Below are positions 1 through 7,211 of a stretch of 9,204 nt of DNA, piece after piece. The notes below the pieces were generated by a model. That model did not search any database, was not told where the DNA came from, and saw only the letters and a program-made list of their open reading frames with translations. Positions within the stretch are counted from its first letter, which is position 1; every line of letters starts with the position of its first letter. The translations under genes and the position numbers were made by a program. Source of the DNA: an uncultured Prevotella sp. (lineage in GTDB: Bacteria > Bacteroidota > Bacteroidia > Bacteroidales > Bacteroidaceae); contig NZ_URNN01000132.1 of assembly GCF_900549175.1 (NCBI RefSeq), forward strand, positions 1 to 9,204, in the 5' to 3' direction.

Positions 1-1312
1 CGAAGCCCCAGAAACGCGAGTCGGCCGAGTTGTGGCGGTTGTCGCCCATCATCCAATAATAATCCATACGGAACGTGTATTCCGTCGTTTCCTTGCCGTT
101 GATGAATATCCGTCCGTCGCGAATCTCAAGGTCGTTGCCCTCGTACACCCGTATCGGACGCTCGTACACGGCAATGTTGTCGAGCGTGAGCCTGATGCTC
201 TTTCCCTTCTGCGGTATCCATATCGGACCGTAGTTGTCGCGTGTCCAGTGCTTGTTGCCGTTGAGCGGATATACATCCACCTCCTCGGCGTCGGTCACCG
301 GCTTCACGCTCTCCACCAAGTCCTTACGCTGAAGGAATATGTTCAGCGCCCGCTTTGTCAGCGGCATATATCCGCGGGTGTTCAGCGACATAAGGTCTTC
401 CGACGATATGCCGAGATCCTCCATCAGGTCATCCGGCAGATGCTGGCGCAACTTCACGTAATAATTGTACTGCACGTTGTCCGGCTCCTTATTGGCCTTA
501 CCGTCAAGATAAATGATATGGTTGCGTATCTGGAGCGTCTGTCCGGGCAGACCCACACACCGCTTCACATAGTTCTCGCGGCGGTCGACGGGGCGTGTAG
601 CTATCTCACCGTATTCGGCGGTGTTGGCACTGATATACTCGCGGCCCAAAGCCTCAACCTCACTGTAGAACTTCAGACGTTCCATGGCCGTGAGCGAGTC
701 GGGCACGGGCAGATATCCGCGTTTGTCGTAAAATATCTGATAACCTAACATGTAACACATCAGGTAGAAGTCCTGTGCCTGATACTGCTCCGCCGTACAG
801 AACGTGTCGCCGGCAGGATAGTTGAACACCACGATGTCGTTGAGCTGCACCTTGCCCAGTCCCTTTACACGACGGTAGTCCCACTGCGGCCACTCTATGT
901 ACGACTTGCACTCCAGCACGGGCAACGTATGCTGCGTGAGGGGTACGGTGAGCGGTGTCTGCGGCACGCGCGGGCCATAGCTCATCTTGCTCACAAAGAG
1001 GTAGTCGCCCGTCAGCAGCGACTTTTCGAGCGAGCTCGACGGTATGACATAGTTCTGGAAGAAGAACAGATTGATGAAGTATACGGCCACGAGGGCAAAC
1101 ACAATGGCATCCACCCACGACATCACGTTGCGCACAAACGAATTGTCAGAGTCTTTCCACCACTGCCACTTTATCTTCTTCGATATGTACACATCGTAAA
1201 TAAAAGGCAACACTATCAGCCCCCACCAGCTCTTCACCCACAAAAGGAAAGCCAGATAGAGCAGCGTAACGACAGTGAACTTGAACCACTGCTTTTTCAT
1301 TTTCTTATCCAT
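1..1312 (-). CDS. lepB: Signal peptidase I, Bacteroidetes-type (partial, C-terminus beyond window)
   Basis: This membrane serine protease removes signal peptides from exported proteins on the outer face of the inner membrane. The frame is open from ATG at 1312 to the left edge, giving 437 residues, and continues beyond it. Hydrophobic segments lie at about residues 11-43 and 67-85. Box B reads IPSSSLEKSLLTGD, with Ser94 the likely nucleophile and Leu95 in place of the usual Met. YVKRCVGLPG holds the likely general base Lys250. GDNRHNSADSRFWG (box E) begins near residue 423. E. coli LepB has 324 residues; this protein is longer because of extra sequence between boxes B and D (about 112-240) and between D and E (about 275-390), which I associate with Bacteroidetes signal peptidases. 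It starts 26 bp after the dapB stop, so the two are probably cotranscribed. ATG at 1300 is an alternative start; I chose 1312 because it is the first in frame. No clear Shine-Dalgarno is seen, as is usual in this phylum. Confidence 0.95.
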   Translation of the reverse strand, partial: MDKKMKKQWFKFTVVTLLYLAFLLWVKSWWGLIVLPFIYDVYISKKIKWQWWKDSDNSFVRNVMSWVDAIVFALVAVYFINLFFFQNYVIPSSSLEKSLLTGDYLFVSKMSYGPRVPQTPLTVPLTQHTLPVLECKSYIEWPQWDYRRVKGLGKVQLNDIVVFNYPAGDTFCTAEQYQAQDFYLMCYMLGYQIFYDKRGYLPVPDSLTAMERLKFYSEVEALGREYISANTAEYGEIATRPVDRRENYVKRCVGLPGQTLQIRNHIIYLDGKANKEPDNVQYNYYVKLRQHLPDDLMEDLGISSEDLMSLNTRGYMPLTKRALNIFLQRKDLVESVKPVTDAEEVDVYPLNGNKHWTRDNYGPIWIPQKGKSIRLTLDNIAVYERPIRVYEGNDLEIRDGRIFINGKETTEYTFRMDYYWMMGDNRHNSADSRFWGF

Positions 1313-1338
1313 AATCAATATAAGGAGTCAAATGTTTA

Positions 1339-2094
1339 TCAGAATTTAAACATGTCATCTATTGTCAGCAACCCGCTGTGCGTGGCCGTAAATTCGGCTG
1401 CGAGCACGGCGCCGAGGGCAAACCCCTGACGCGAGTGGGCGTCGTGGGTGATGGTGATGCTGTCGGCATCGCTGTCGTAGCGTATGGTGTGTATGCCGGG
1501 CACCTCGTCGCGGCGTATACTGTCAATGGCTATCTCGTCGGCCTGCGGAGTGTTCTCCACCACCGTTGTACCGTCGGGCTGCGTCAGTGTACCCACAGTC
1601 CACGCCTTCTTTCGGTCCAGCTCTGCCGTTATCTGTTCGGCCAAAGTGATGGCGGTGCCGCTCGGGTGGTCGAGCTTGTGCACGTGGTGCACCTCTTCCA
1701 TCGACACGTCATACTGCCCGAAACCGTTCATTATCCTTGCCAGATATCTGTTTACCGCCGAGAATATGGCCACGCCTACGGAGAAGTTTGATGCCCAGAA
1801 CAGTGTCTGCCCCCCTTCCGTGCACATGCGGCGCACGTCATCGCCATGGTCTTTCATCCATCCCGTCGAGCCGCTTACCACTTTCACTCCATGGCTGAAA
1901 GCCCTCAGATAGTTACCGTATGCCGCCTGCGGCGATGTAAATTCGATGGCCACATCGGCCGAAGCGAACTCCTTGCTGTCGAAGTCCTGTTGGTTGTCTA
2001 CGTCTATGATACTTACAATTTCATGGCCCCGGCCAATGGCAATCTTCTCTATCATCTTGCCCATCTTGCCGTAGCCTATCAAAGCTATTTTCAT
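1339..2094 (-). CDS. dapB: 4-hydroxy-tetrahydrodipicolinate reductase
   Basis: This cytoplasmic enzyme reduces 4-hydroxy-tetrahydrodipicolinate with NAD(P)H in the lysine and meso-diaminopimelate pathway, which supplies peptidoglycan precursors. The 251-residue protein opens with the Rossmann glycine loop GYGKMGK (residues 8-14). It carries the family's GSTGW motif and the substrate-binding and catalytic signature EVHHVHKLDHPSGTA, with the His pair and the Lys-Asp-x-Pro-Ser-Gly-Thr stretch intact. It ends at DDMFKF, a normal family C-terminus, and is slightly shorter than the E. coli enzyme (273). The start at 2094 follows an A/T-rich leader and lies 22 bp after a perfect TAnnTTTG box. lepB follows after 26 bp in the same direction. 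As I recall it, a dapB-lepB order is common in Bacteroidales, which supports both calls. Nothing in it looks damaged. Confidence 0.96.
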   Translation of the reverse strand: MKIALIGYGKMGKMIEKIAIGRGHEIVSIIDVDNQQDFDSKEFASADVAIEFTSPQAAYGNYLRAFSHGVKVVSGSTGWMKDHGDDVRRMCTEGGQTLFWASNFSVGVAIFSAVNRYLARIMNGFGQYDVSMEEVHHVHKLDHPSGTAITLAEQITAELDRKKAWTVGTLTQPDGTTVVENTPQADEIAIDSIRRDEVPGIHTIRYDSDADSITITHDAHSRQGFALGAVLAAEFTATHSGLLTIDDMFKF

Positions 2095-2116
2095 GATTTA
2101 TCGTTTTAAAACAGCG

Positions 2117-2124
2117 CAAAGATA
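2117..2124 (-). promoter_or_regulatory. -7 promoter box of the dapB-lepB unit
   Basis: The minus strand reads TATCTTTG, an exact match to the Bacteroidetes -7 consensus TAnnTTTG, 22 bp upstream of the dapB ATG. No good -33 TTTG is visible 18-21 bp further upstream, so the assignment rests on the -7 box and its position. The box lies in the 91-bp gap between the ATPase gene and dapB, which lets dapB-lepB be transcribed independently of the disrupted gene upstream. Confidence 0.6.
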
Positions 2125-2185
2125 CTTATTTTTACTCATAATAGATTGATTTTCAACTAAAAAAATTCATTCTCTATCATACCCA

Positions 2186-3088
2186 CTACAAAAACATCGT
2201 CATATAGACAGGCACATATTCAACTCCGTTTTCCCTTTTATAATCTTTCGTATAAATCAGATATCTGTTCATTATACGCTCCGAAAACTTCTCACAGAAT
2301 TCATCCAGCGACTTATGAGTTCTGTATCCGGAGGATTTCACCTCTACCGGCGAAATCTTATGCTTGTCCGGTATGACAAAATCTATTTCATAATACTTCT
2401 TGCCTTCGGCAAACGGAATCGTGTGGTAGAACAGGTTCTTTCCCGTGGCTCTCAGCATTTGGGCTATAACATTCTCATATACATATCCCAAATTGGTGCT
2501 GAGTTTATCATTCAGCAACTTATCATAGATGATGTTTTCGGTAACGTCGCGATCCATGAAAGCAAGAGTGACAAACAGACCTGTATCCGATGTGTACATC
2601 TTGAAGTATTCTTCATTTTTGGTCAGTGCCAATCCCGCGTTCGGGTCATCAGAATGGTATGCCACATTGACCGTCATGGAATCCTCCATCTCCTTCACTA
2701 TATTCGTTATTCTTTCGGCCTTCTCGTCCCTGATGGTCTTGCCCACCTGATAGCGCAGGGTGTTCTTGCTGAGCTGGGCGGGAATGGCATCATATAAAGC
2801 CTTAGCTCTTCCCGAGACATCAATCTTCCCGAAATCTTCTTCATACAGGGAGATGATGTCACGCTTTGCCTGATCGACGGACATAAAATTATTCGTCTTG
2901 ATGTATGCGACTACGGCTTGCGGCATCCCGCCAACAAGCATATACAGCCGGAAATCCCTCATGAGTTTACGATGGACGGCATCACCCAATGACATCTTAT
3001 TTTCAAAAGCCGTCCGCAAAAGCGGTACGGTCGATGTGTCACCCAACGCCCATCTGAATTCTTCATAATCCATAGGATACATATCCAC
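2186..3088 (-). CDS. C-terminal fragment of the ATPase: DUF4143-like domain
   Basis: This 300-residue open frame begins at the first ATG after the premature stop (MDMYPMDYEEF). It contains the family's GYVYENVIAQML segment and the PD-(D/E)XK-like residues EID and EVK near the C-terminus. It is in the same frame as the N-terminal fragment, with 16 sense codons between the TAG and this ATG. An automatic annotation would call it a gene. Translation by re-initiation is possible but not shown by any ribosome-binding signal. Confidence 0.5.
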   Translation of the reverse strand: MDMYPMDYEEFRWALGDTSTVPLLRTAFENKMSLGDAVHRKLMRDFRLYMLVGGMPQAVVAYIKTNNFMSVDQAKRDIISLYEEDFGKIDVSGRAKALYDAIPAQLSKNTLRYQVGKTIRDEKAERITNIVKEMEDSMTVNVAYHSDDPNAGLALTKNEEYFKMYTSDTGLFVTLAFMDRDVTENIIYDKLLNDKLSTNLGYVYENVIAQMLRATGKNLFYHTIPFAEGKKYYEIDFVIPDKHKISPVEVKSSGYRTHKSLDEFCEKFSERIMNRYLIYTKDYKRENGVEYVPVYMTMFL

Positions 3089-3136
3089 TTTTGTCTCTTC
3101 ACTCGGAACGAGTATATCGCGGCTCCTGGAGCGTAC

Positions 3137-3532
3137 CTATATCAGTGAGCCTGTTTCTATATAGTCATAGCGATGATCTTTCACAAGGTGTTTGATTGCC
3201 TGTCTTGCCTGCGGCTGCAACTGAACCTCATCAAATATAATCACCGACTCTCTTTCATATAACTGAACTTGATATATGAATTGCAGTCTGAGGAAAAGAT
3301 AATTCAGGTCAGAAATGTCATTGAACAAATCACGTACCTCCTTTGAGACTTTCGAGAAGTCTATCAATATGTATGACTTATACTCATGTCGGGCAAACTC
3401 TTCAGCTATTGTTGACTTGCCTATTCGCCGGGCTCCCTGTATCAACAGCGCAGTATCACCATTCCGCTCAGATTTCCATTTGAGCATCGTTTCATATATT
3501 TTTCTCTTGAAATATATCATGCTATCTCCCAT
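3137..3532 (-). CDS. N-terminal fragment of the ATPase: Walker A/B domain, ends at premature TAG
   Basis: This 131-residue piece holds the whole Walker A and Walker B region and stops directly after ETGSLI. If translated alone it would lack the rest of the ATPase fold and the DUF4143-like region, so it is unlikely to work by itself. The same frame is open further upstream to 3727, but that extension reads through the promoter and its tandem repeats and is not credible as coding. Confidence 0.5.
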   Translation of the reverse strand: MGDSMIYFKRKIYETMLKWKSERNGDTALLIQGARRIGKSTIAEEFARHEYKSYILIDFSKVSKEVRDLFNDISDLNYLFLRLQFIYQVQLYERESVIIFDEVQLQPQARQAIKHLVKDHRYDYIETGSLI

Positions 3533-3549
3533 TGAACTTTCTTTTTGGG

Positions 3550-3581
3550 CAAAATTAATCCGAAATCCGAGTTCCACCAAA
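3550..3581 (-). promoter_or_regulatory. Promoter of the ATPase gene (-33 TTTG, -7 TAATTTTG)
   Basis: On the minus strand, TTTG (3578-3581) is followed after exactly 20 bp by TAATTTTG (3550-3557), which matches TAnnTTTG. This is a near-ideal Bacteroidetes promoter. Transcription would start near 3543, giving a leader of only about 10-20 nt before ATG 3532 or 3520. The -33 element is part of the promoter-proximal copy of the 33-bp tandem repeat. Confidence 0.7.
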
Positions 3582-3648
3582 TTTTTTTGCTGCAAAATGC
3601 CGGTATCCACCAAATTTTTTACCCCGCTTTTGCCGGTATCCACCAAAT
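3567..3648 (-). repeat. Three tandem repeats, 33-bp period, upstream of the ATPase gene
   Basis: On the plus strand, TCCACCAAAT recurs at 3573, 3606 and 3639, a strict 33-bp spacing. The two outer copies share 18 identical bases, TGCCGGTATCCACCAAAT, at 3598-3615 and 3631-3648. The promoter-proximal copy differs on one flank (CCGAGTTCCACCAAAT). On the transcribed strand each unit reads ATTTGGTGGA, so each brings a TTTG like the -33 box. Thirty-three base pairs is close to three helical turns, which would put all copies on the same DNA face. This suits a bound regulator or a promoter duplicated by slippage. Confidence 0.85.
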
Positions 3649-3694
3649 CTATCCAGTATAAATACAATTCCAGCTTCAATTCTTCATACAAGTC

Positions 3695-3746
3695 AGGAGG
3701 GTGTGTCAAAATGCAACGGAAGCACATTTTGACACACCATCCTCCT
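3695..3746. repeat. Long inverted repeat between the pectate lyase end and the ATPase promoter region
   Basis: GTGTGTCAAAATG (3701-3713) pairs perfectly with CATTTTGACACAC (3725-3737) around an 11-nt loop. Outside this, AGGAGG (3695-3700) pairs with CCTCCT (3741-3746) after a 3-nt bulge. It lies about 65 bp past the lyase stop codon, so a transcription terminator or an mRNA 3'-end stabilising hairpin for that gene is plausible. No T-run follows the stem in the lyase direction, so a canonical intrinsic terminator is not shown. A dispersed palindromic repeat is the alternative. A second short stem, GACATA/TATGTC (3769-3784), lies between the lyase stop and this repeat. Confidence 0.7.
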
Positions 3747-3812
3747 ACCAGTCTTTGCCTGTCTGACCGACATAAACATATGTCAGCCAGTAGCAGTCAT
3801 TCTCCTTGCCGG

Positions 3813-6803
3813 TTAACGGGCTATACGTTTCAAGGTGACGCAGGAGCCGTCAGAATAGGTCACGCGCTCTATCACCACACTGCCGCGTGGAACATTCTCG
3901 ACGCGCACGCCCTCAACGGTGAATGTCTCGCGCTTCACGATGTTGCCGTTGGTGCCGGTCACGGTGCTGATGCCGTCGGTCACTTCCTCGTCTATCGGAC
4001 TGACCACCCAGCGCAGACGTGTGCGGTCGGCAGGACCGGCAAAGCCCACCGTGCCTTCCGTACCCGCGTCGTTGGGTGTGCCCACATTGAGGCAACGGGT
4101 GTTGTCAGGGGCCGTCTCCATATAGAAAGCGACGTTGCCATTGTCCATCTTGGCGTAATAGGGATATACGGTGGCCGGTGTGGCAGACAGCAGATTGGCA
4201 ATCTGCAGATATGTCTGTGTGGCGGCGTTCTTGAAGTATACGTTGCCGTCTTCGCCGTATGCAATCTCCCATTTGGCCTCGGGCTGCTCGCTCACGGCAT
4301 CAATACCGCCGGCAGCGATGTCCGCGTCAGACAGTCCGACACGGAATATCAGCGAGTCGGCCGTTCCGTCGGCTGTGGGGATGGCCACAAGGTAGCGGCG
4401 CTGTGTGGACGCATCGGCAGTGGTGGCCGACGAGTTGGAGATGGTGCCGTAACTGTAGATGTTGTGATAGTAGTCGGTGTCATAGCCTGCGAGGGTCATT
4501 ATCTGCGACGAACGGAATGTCTTCAGCTCAGCGTCCACCTCTGCCTTCACCGAGTCTATCTGCGCCTGTGTGGCATCGATGTCTGCGGCTTCGGTGAGGA
4601 ACTTCTTTGCCGAGGCTATCGTCGTGTTGAGTGCTTCCAGATTTGCTGCGGGATAGCAGAGTGTCCTGTTGCCTATCTGCGCTGCCGCAGCCGTGCCTTC
4701 AGCCTCTTCCACCGATTGGCGCAAGGCGCTGAGAAAGAGCTTGACCATCGAGGCGTCAACCTCGCTGAAAGTGTAGATCATGTCGGCACGGTCGAGAGTT
4801 CCGTTGCCCCACAGCCAGTCTGACGGGAAGTCTCTCGGGCGCAGCTGCTGGTCTTTGTTCGACGGGCTGTTTATGCGGTACATGGATATGTCGCCGTCGA
4901 CACCCGACAGGGCGCACGAGCGGTCGCCGATGTAGTTGACGGTAAACGTGGCGGCATCGTCAGCGGCGACAATCTTTGACGTTCCGTCAACATCGCTGTT
5001 TGTCGGCGAGAAATATTTTCCGGTACCGCGGTTGCGCATGGTCACTCCGCCATCTACACTTTCTATCTCCCAAAGCAGTGCGGGATTGTCCCATTCGAAA
5101 GTCTCAACGGAGCCGAACAGGCCTTTCGGTGTTATCGTGAGATACTTCGCCGAACCGGCCAGTGTCGTGCCGGAATTATACGCCTTGGTGGCATAGCAGA
5201 TGATGCGGTAGAGCTTGCCCTCGGCCGGAACAAACACCGTCGTACCCGGAGCCACACCTCCGCCGGCACGCATGCCTTCGTCGTTGACGGTGACCACGGC
5301 CGAATAGAGCGACTCGCGGTCGCCCTTGACCACCTTCAGGCGGAAGTAGTAGACCTTCTTGGGCACCAGACCTTCGAGCGTAGTCTCGACGGCATCTCCG
5401 GGAAGCGTGGCTGCCACCTCATACTTCAGGCCGTCCTCGCTCTTCTCCAAAATCACGGCATCGGCATCCTCCACTTCGAGCGTCCACGTAAGATGACATG
5501 AGGTGCCGTCAGTTACCACTGCCTTCACGCCGGTGGGATACATCAGATAGTCGGCCTTTTTGGCAAGACTGTTGATGTAGTCCTCTATGTTGCTGTAGCC
5601 GTTGCCGTCGGTGTCGGCCATGGCGTCGTTGACGTTAGGGTCAGTTCCGTTGGCAGTCTCCCACTCGTCGGGCATGCCGTCGCCGTCGGTGTCTGTCGGC
5701 GGAGTGCCGCCGGAGACATTGCCTATACCGCCTACATCCTGTTCGCTCTCTATGAAGGCACCCTCGGTTCCGAGCGATGTCAGCTGGGTGATGATGCGGC
5801 GGTCGTGCACGTCGCGCACAATCGACGCTCCCACATGGTCTACCACGCTGTAATAGGCCTCCTCGGCCGTTTCGAGATTCATCGGTGCCGTGCACTTCAG
5901 GTTGGGCTGCTGCATCGGCGTAGCACCATTATAGTCGGTGATGAGCGTGCCGTTGAGCACGCCGTCGTTGTTTCCGTCGGTATAGTTGCCAGTGCTGTAG
6001 AGATGGTCGGTCTCGGTCCACTGGTCGAAATACTTGTTTGAAGAGCCGCTGCTCGGACCGGTGATGAAGTAGTTGTTCATCACGTCCTGATAGTTGTCGG
6101 CAGCCGAGTGTCCGCCTATTATGCCCATGCCGTAGTTGTAGCACACGTTGTTATAATACTGTATGGAACATTTCATCTTCGGGTTGCGGCTCTTGTTGTT
6201 GGCCCAGAGACAGTGGCTTACGGTCCAGTTGCGCGTGCCGTCGGTGATGGCACCGAAGCGCTGGGGCAGTATGCCTTCGCTGATGATACAGTTCTGCCAC
6301 GTGATGTTGTTGGCGTTGGCAATGTGGACGTTGTCCCACGGCCCCCACGAAATGGAACAGTGGTCGAGGATGAGGTCGGTGCAGTTGTCGAGTGTGAGCG
6401 TGCACTTCTTGCTGTCCACGGCCGAACCGCCGCGCATGCGCACATAACGGATTATGACATCCGACGCTCCCGAACAGATCACGCGGCCGCCATAAATCGT
6501 TATGCCCTCGCCGGGAGCCGTCTGTCCGGCGATATACGTGTTGCTGCTCACGGTGATGGAGGCGCCCGTGATGTCAATCACGCCGCCCACGTCAAACACG
6601 ACAATACGGTTTGGCTTGCTCACGGCATCGGCCAGCGAGCCGGCTCCAGAGGCGTTGAGATTGGTGACGTGTACCACCGTGCCGCCACGGCCGCCTTTTG
6701 CGTATGCCCCGAATCCCTCTGCGCCCGGAAAGGCCAGCTGTTGGGCATTGGCCGCCAGCGATATGCCGGCGACTGTCAGGCATGTAAATAACTGTTTCTT
6801 CAT
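3813..6803 (-). CDS. Secreted multi-domain pectate lyase-like protein (PL1-type beta-helix)
   Basis: This is probably a secreted or surface enzyme that cleaves pectic polygalacturonate by beta-elimination. A signal peptide spans residues 1-20, with likely cleavage after AANA. The beta-helix domain (about 21-345) opens with AFPGAEGFGAYAKGGRGG. It has the PL1-type segments LDHCSISWGPWDNVHI (Asp147, a candidate calcium ligand) and NNKSRNPKM (Arg206, a candidate catalytic Arg). DTDGDGMPDEWE (371-382) and ADTDGNGYSNIEDY (396-409) are calcium-loop repeats. FN3-like sequence follows at 422-506. Beta-rich regions at about 525-680 and 770-935 resemble carbohydrate-binding ricin-like folds, with a FIVAR-like helical part at 685-765 between them. 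The last 50 residues (GVRVENVPRGSVVIERVTYS) resemble C-terminal sorting tails of Bacteroidales secreted proteins. At 996 residues it is about twice a simple PL1 enzyme. No SusC/SusD pair is present here. Fold calls beyond the lyase domain are inference. Confidence 0.88.
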   Translation of the reverse strand: MKKQLFTCLTVAGISLAANAQQLAFPGAEGFGAYAKGGRGGTVVHVTNLNASGAGSLADAVSKPNRIVVFDVGGVIDITGASITVSSNTYIAGQTAPGEGITIYGGRVICSGASDVIIRYVRMRGGSAVDSKKCTLTLDNCTDLILDHCSISWGPWDNVHIANANNITWQNCIISEGILPQRFGAITDGTRNWTVSHCLWANNKSRNPKMKCSIQYYNNVCYNYGMGIIGGHSAADNYQDVMNNYFITGPSSGSSNKYFDQWTETDHLYSTGNYTDGNNDGVLNGTLITDYNGATPMQQPNLKCTAPMNLETAEEAYYSVVDHVGASIVRDVHDRRIITQLTSLGTEGAFIESEQDVGGIGNVSGGTPPTDTDGDGMPDEWETANGTDPNVNDAMADTDGNGYSNIEDYINSLAKKADYLMYPTGVKAVVTDGTSCHLTWTLEVEDADAVILEKSEDGLKYEVAATLPGDAVETTLEGLVPKKVYYFRLKVVKGDRESLYSAVVTVNDEGMRAGGGVAPGTTVFVPAEGKLYRIICYATKAYNSGTTLAGSAKYLTITPKGLFGSVETFEWDNPALLWEIESVDGGVTMRNRGTGKYFSPTNSDVDGTSKIVAADDAATFTVNYIGDRSCALSGVDGDISMYRINSPSNKDQQLRPRDFPSDWLWGNGTLDRADMIYTFSEVDASMVKLFLSALRQSVEEAEGTAAAAQIGNRTLCYPAANLEALNTTIASAKKFLTEAADIDATQAQIDSVKAEVDAELKTFRSSQIMTLAGYDTDYYHNIYSYGTISNSSATTADASTQRRYLVAIPTADGTADSLIFRVGLSDADIAAGGIDAVSEQPEAKWEIAYGEDGNVYFKNAATQTYLQIANLLSATPATVYPYYAKMDNGNVAFYMETAPDNTRCLNVGTPNDAGTEGTVGFAGPADRTRLRWVVSPIDEEVTDGISTVTGTNGNIVKRETFTVEGVRVENVPRGSVVIERVTYSDGSCVTLKRIAR

Positions 6804-6851
6804 ATTGATTTGTTTTTGGTAAGTATAATATATACAAGGATGATTCCTATT

Positions 6852-6956
6852 CTATGCCCATTTCATCTTGTCAAGGTCGTAGTACACAATCATTCCTCCA
6901 AGTAACGTCTCGGCTACGTCCTTTACAAATTTGTCAATGTCGGTTATTGTTTCCAT
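6852..6956 (-). CDS. Small ORF of 34 codons ahead of the pectate lyase gene
   Basis: The frame runs from ATG 6956 to TAG 6852. It begins METITDIDKFVKDVAETLLG and ends IVYYDLDKMKWA. The peptide is acidic, with an amphipathic helix-like first half and no signal peptide or clear membrane segment. It starts 28 bp downstream of a good -7 box and ends 48 bp before the lyase ATG, with no second promoter visible in between, so it should be the first cistron of the lyase transcript. It could be a genuine small protein or a leader peptide affecting expression of the lyase. I do not recognise a family. Support comes from position and sensible amino-acid composition, not homology. Confidence 0.5.
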   Translation of the reverse strand: METITDIDKFVKDVAETLLGGMIVYYDLDKMKWA

Positions 6957-6984
6957 ATAATTAAAGGTTTTGTATGTGTGGTTG

Positions 6985-7014
6985 CAAAGTTAACAAAAAA
7001 CATCAAATCGCAAT
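6985..7014 (-). promoter_or_regulatory. Promoter of the small ORF-pectate lyase unit
   Basis: The minus strand carries TAACTTTG (6985-6992), an exact TAnnTTTG -7 box. An imperfect -33 box, ATTG (7011-7014), lies 18 bp upstream. The context TTAACTTTGCA is typical of Bacteroidetes promoters. It is the only good candidate between fic and the lyase gene. Confidence 0.65.
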
Positions 7015-7211
7015 GACATAGTCAGATGTACTTTTCTAAAAAACACAAAAAGCCGCCATCACAGGCTTGAACCATCTAAAAATCTGCAAAAGATAGCGAA
7101 GAGGCTGTATCGGAAGCTCAGATGACGGTCTGATGAGGCAGAAAAATCGGATGGCGATGTGGCTTTACTGTGATAAGAAAGTGAAAACGGAGGGTGGAAG
7201 AAGTGCGGATG
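7015..7211. other. Intergenic stretch without a supported gene
   Basis: About 200 bp between the lyase-unit promoter and the palindrome at the fic 3' end. A 38-codon plus-strand frame (7133-7249) exists but runs into the palindrome, has no promoter and opposes all neighbouring genes. I see no tRNA or convincing hairpin, only short scattered matches such as ATCACAG and CTGTGAT. Confidence 0.5.

Larger units (their letters stand above)
2186..3532 (-). pseudogene. AAA-type ATPase with DUF4143-like C-terminal domain, interrupted by one in-frame TAG
   Basis: Read through the stop, this is a 448-codon frame of normal length for the large Bacteroidetes family of AAA ATPases with a DUF4143 C-terminus. 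Walker A is QGARRIGKST (G33-T41) and Walker B is SVIIFDEVQ (D101, E102). The sensor-like YIETGSLI follows at 124-131. Codon 132 is TAG (3137-3139). The frame then continues without shift into RDILVPSEE and MYPMDYEEF, the usual continuation of this family. Near the C-terminus, YEIDFVIP followed by SPVEVKSSGY forms a PD-(D/E)XK-like pattern. The cellular role of this family is not established. I chose ATG 3532 because it lies about 17 bp after a -7 box; ATG 3520 (MIYFKRK) is possible. The simplest reading is a recent nonsense mutation, since family proteins carry Ser there and TCG to TAG is one step. A base-call error is the main alternative. Confidence 0.8.

Noticed and set aside
32..748. 238-codon plus-strand open frame
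   Set aside because: It is antisense to lepB, whose catalytic boxes are intact in the minus frame.
3567..3648. CRISPR array
   Set aside because: Only three units with 33-bp total period leave about 15 bp between repeats, too short for spacers. There are no cas genes, and the repeats merge with a promoter.
3533..3727. N-terminal extension of the ATPase frame up to 3727
   Set aside because: It reads through a consensus promoter and 33-bp repeats (in frame only because 33 is a multiple of 3), and begins inside the inverted repeat.
3315..4823. 502-codon plus-strand open frame
   Set aside because: It is antisense to the lyase C-terminus and the ATPase N-terminus, crosses the tandem repeats and the inverted repeat, and encodes Cys/His/Arg-rich sequence with no motif. 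It arises from codon bias on the opposite strand.
6108..6791. 227-codon plus-strand open frame
   Set aside because: It lies wholly antisense to the lyase beta-helix domain, which has clear family motifs. Composition is typical of a shadow frame.
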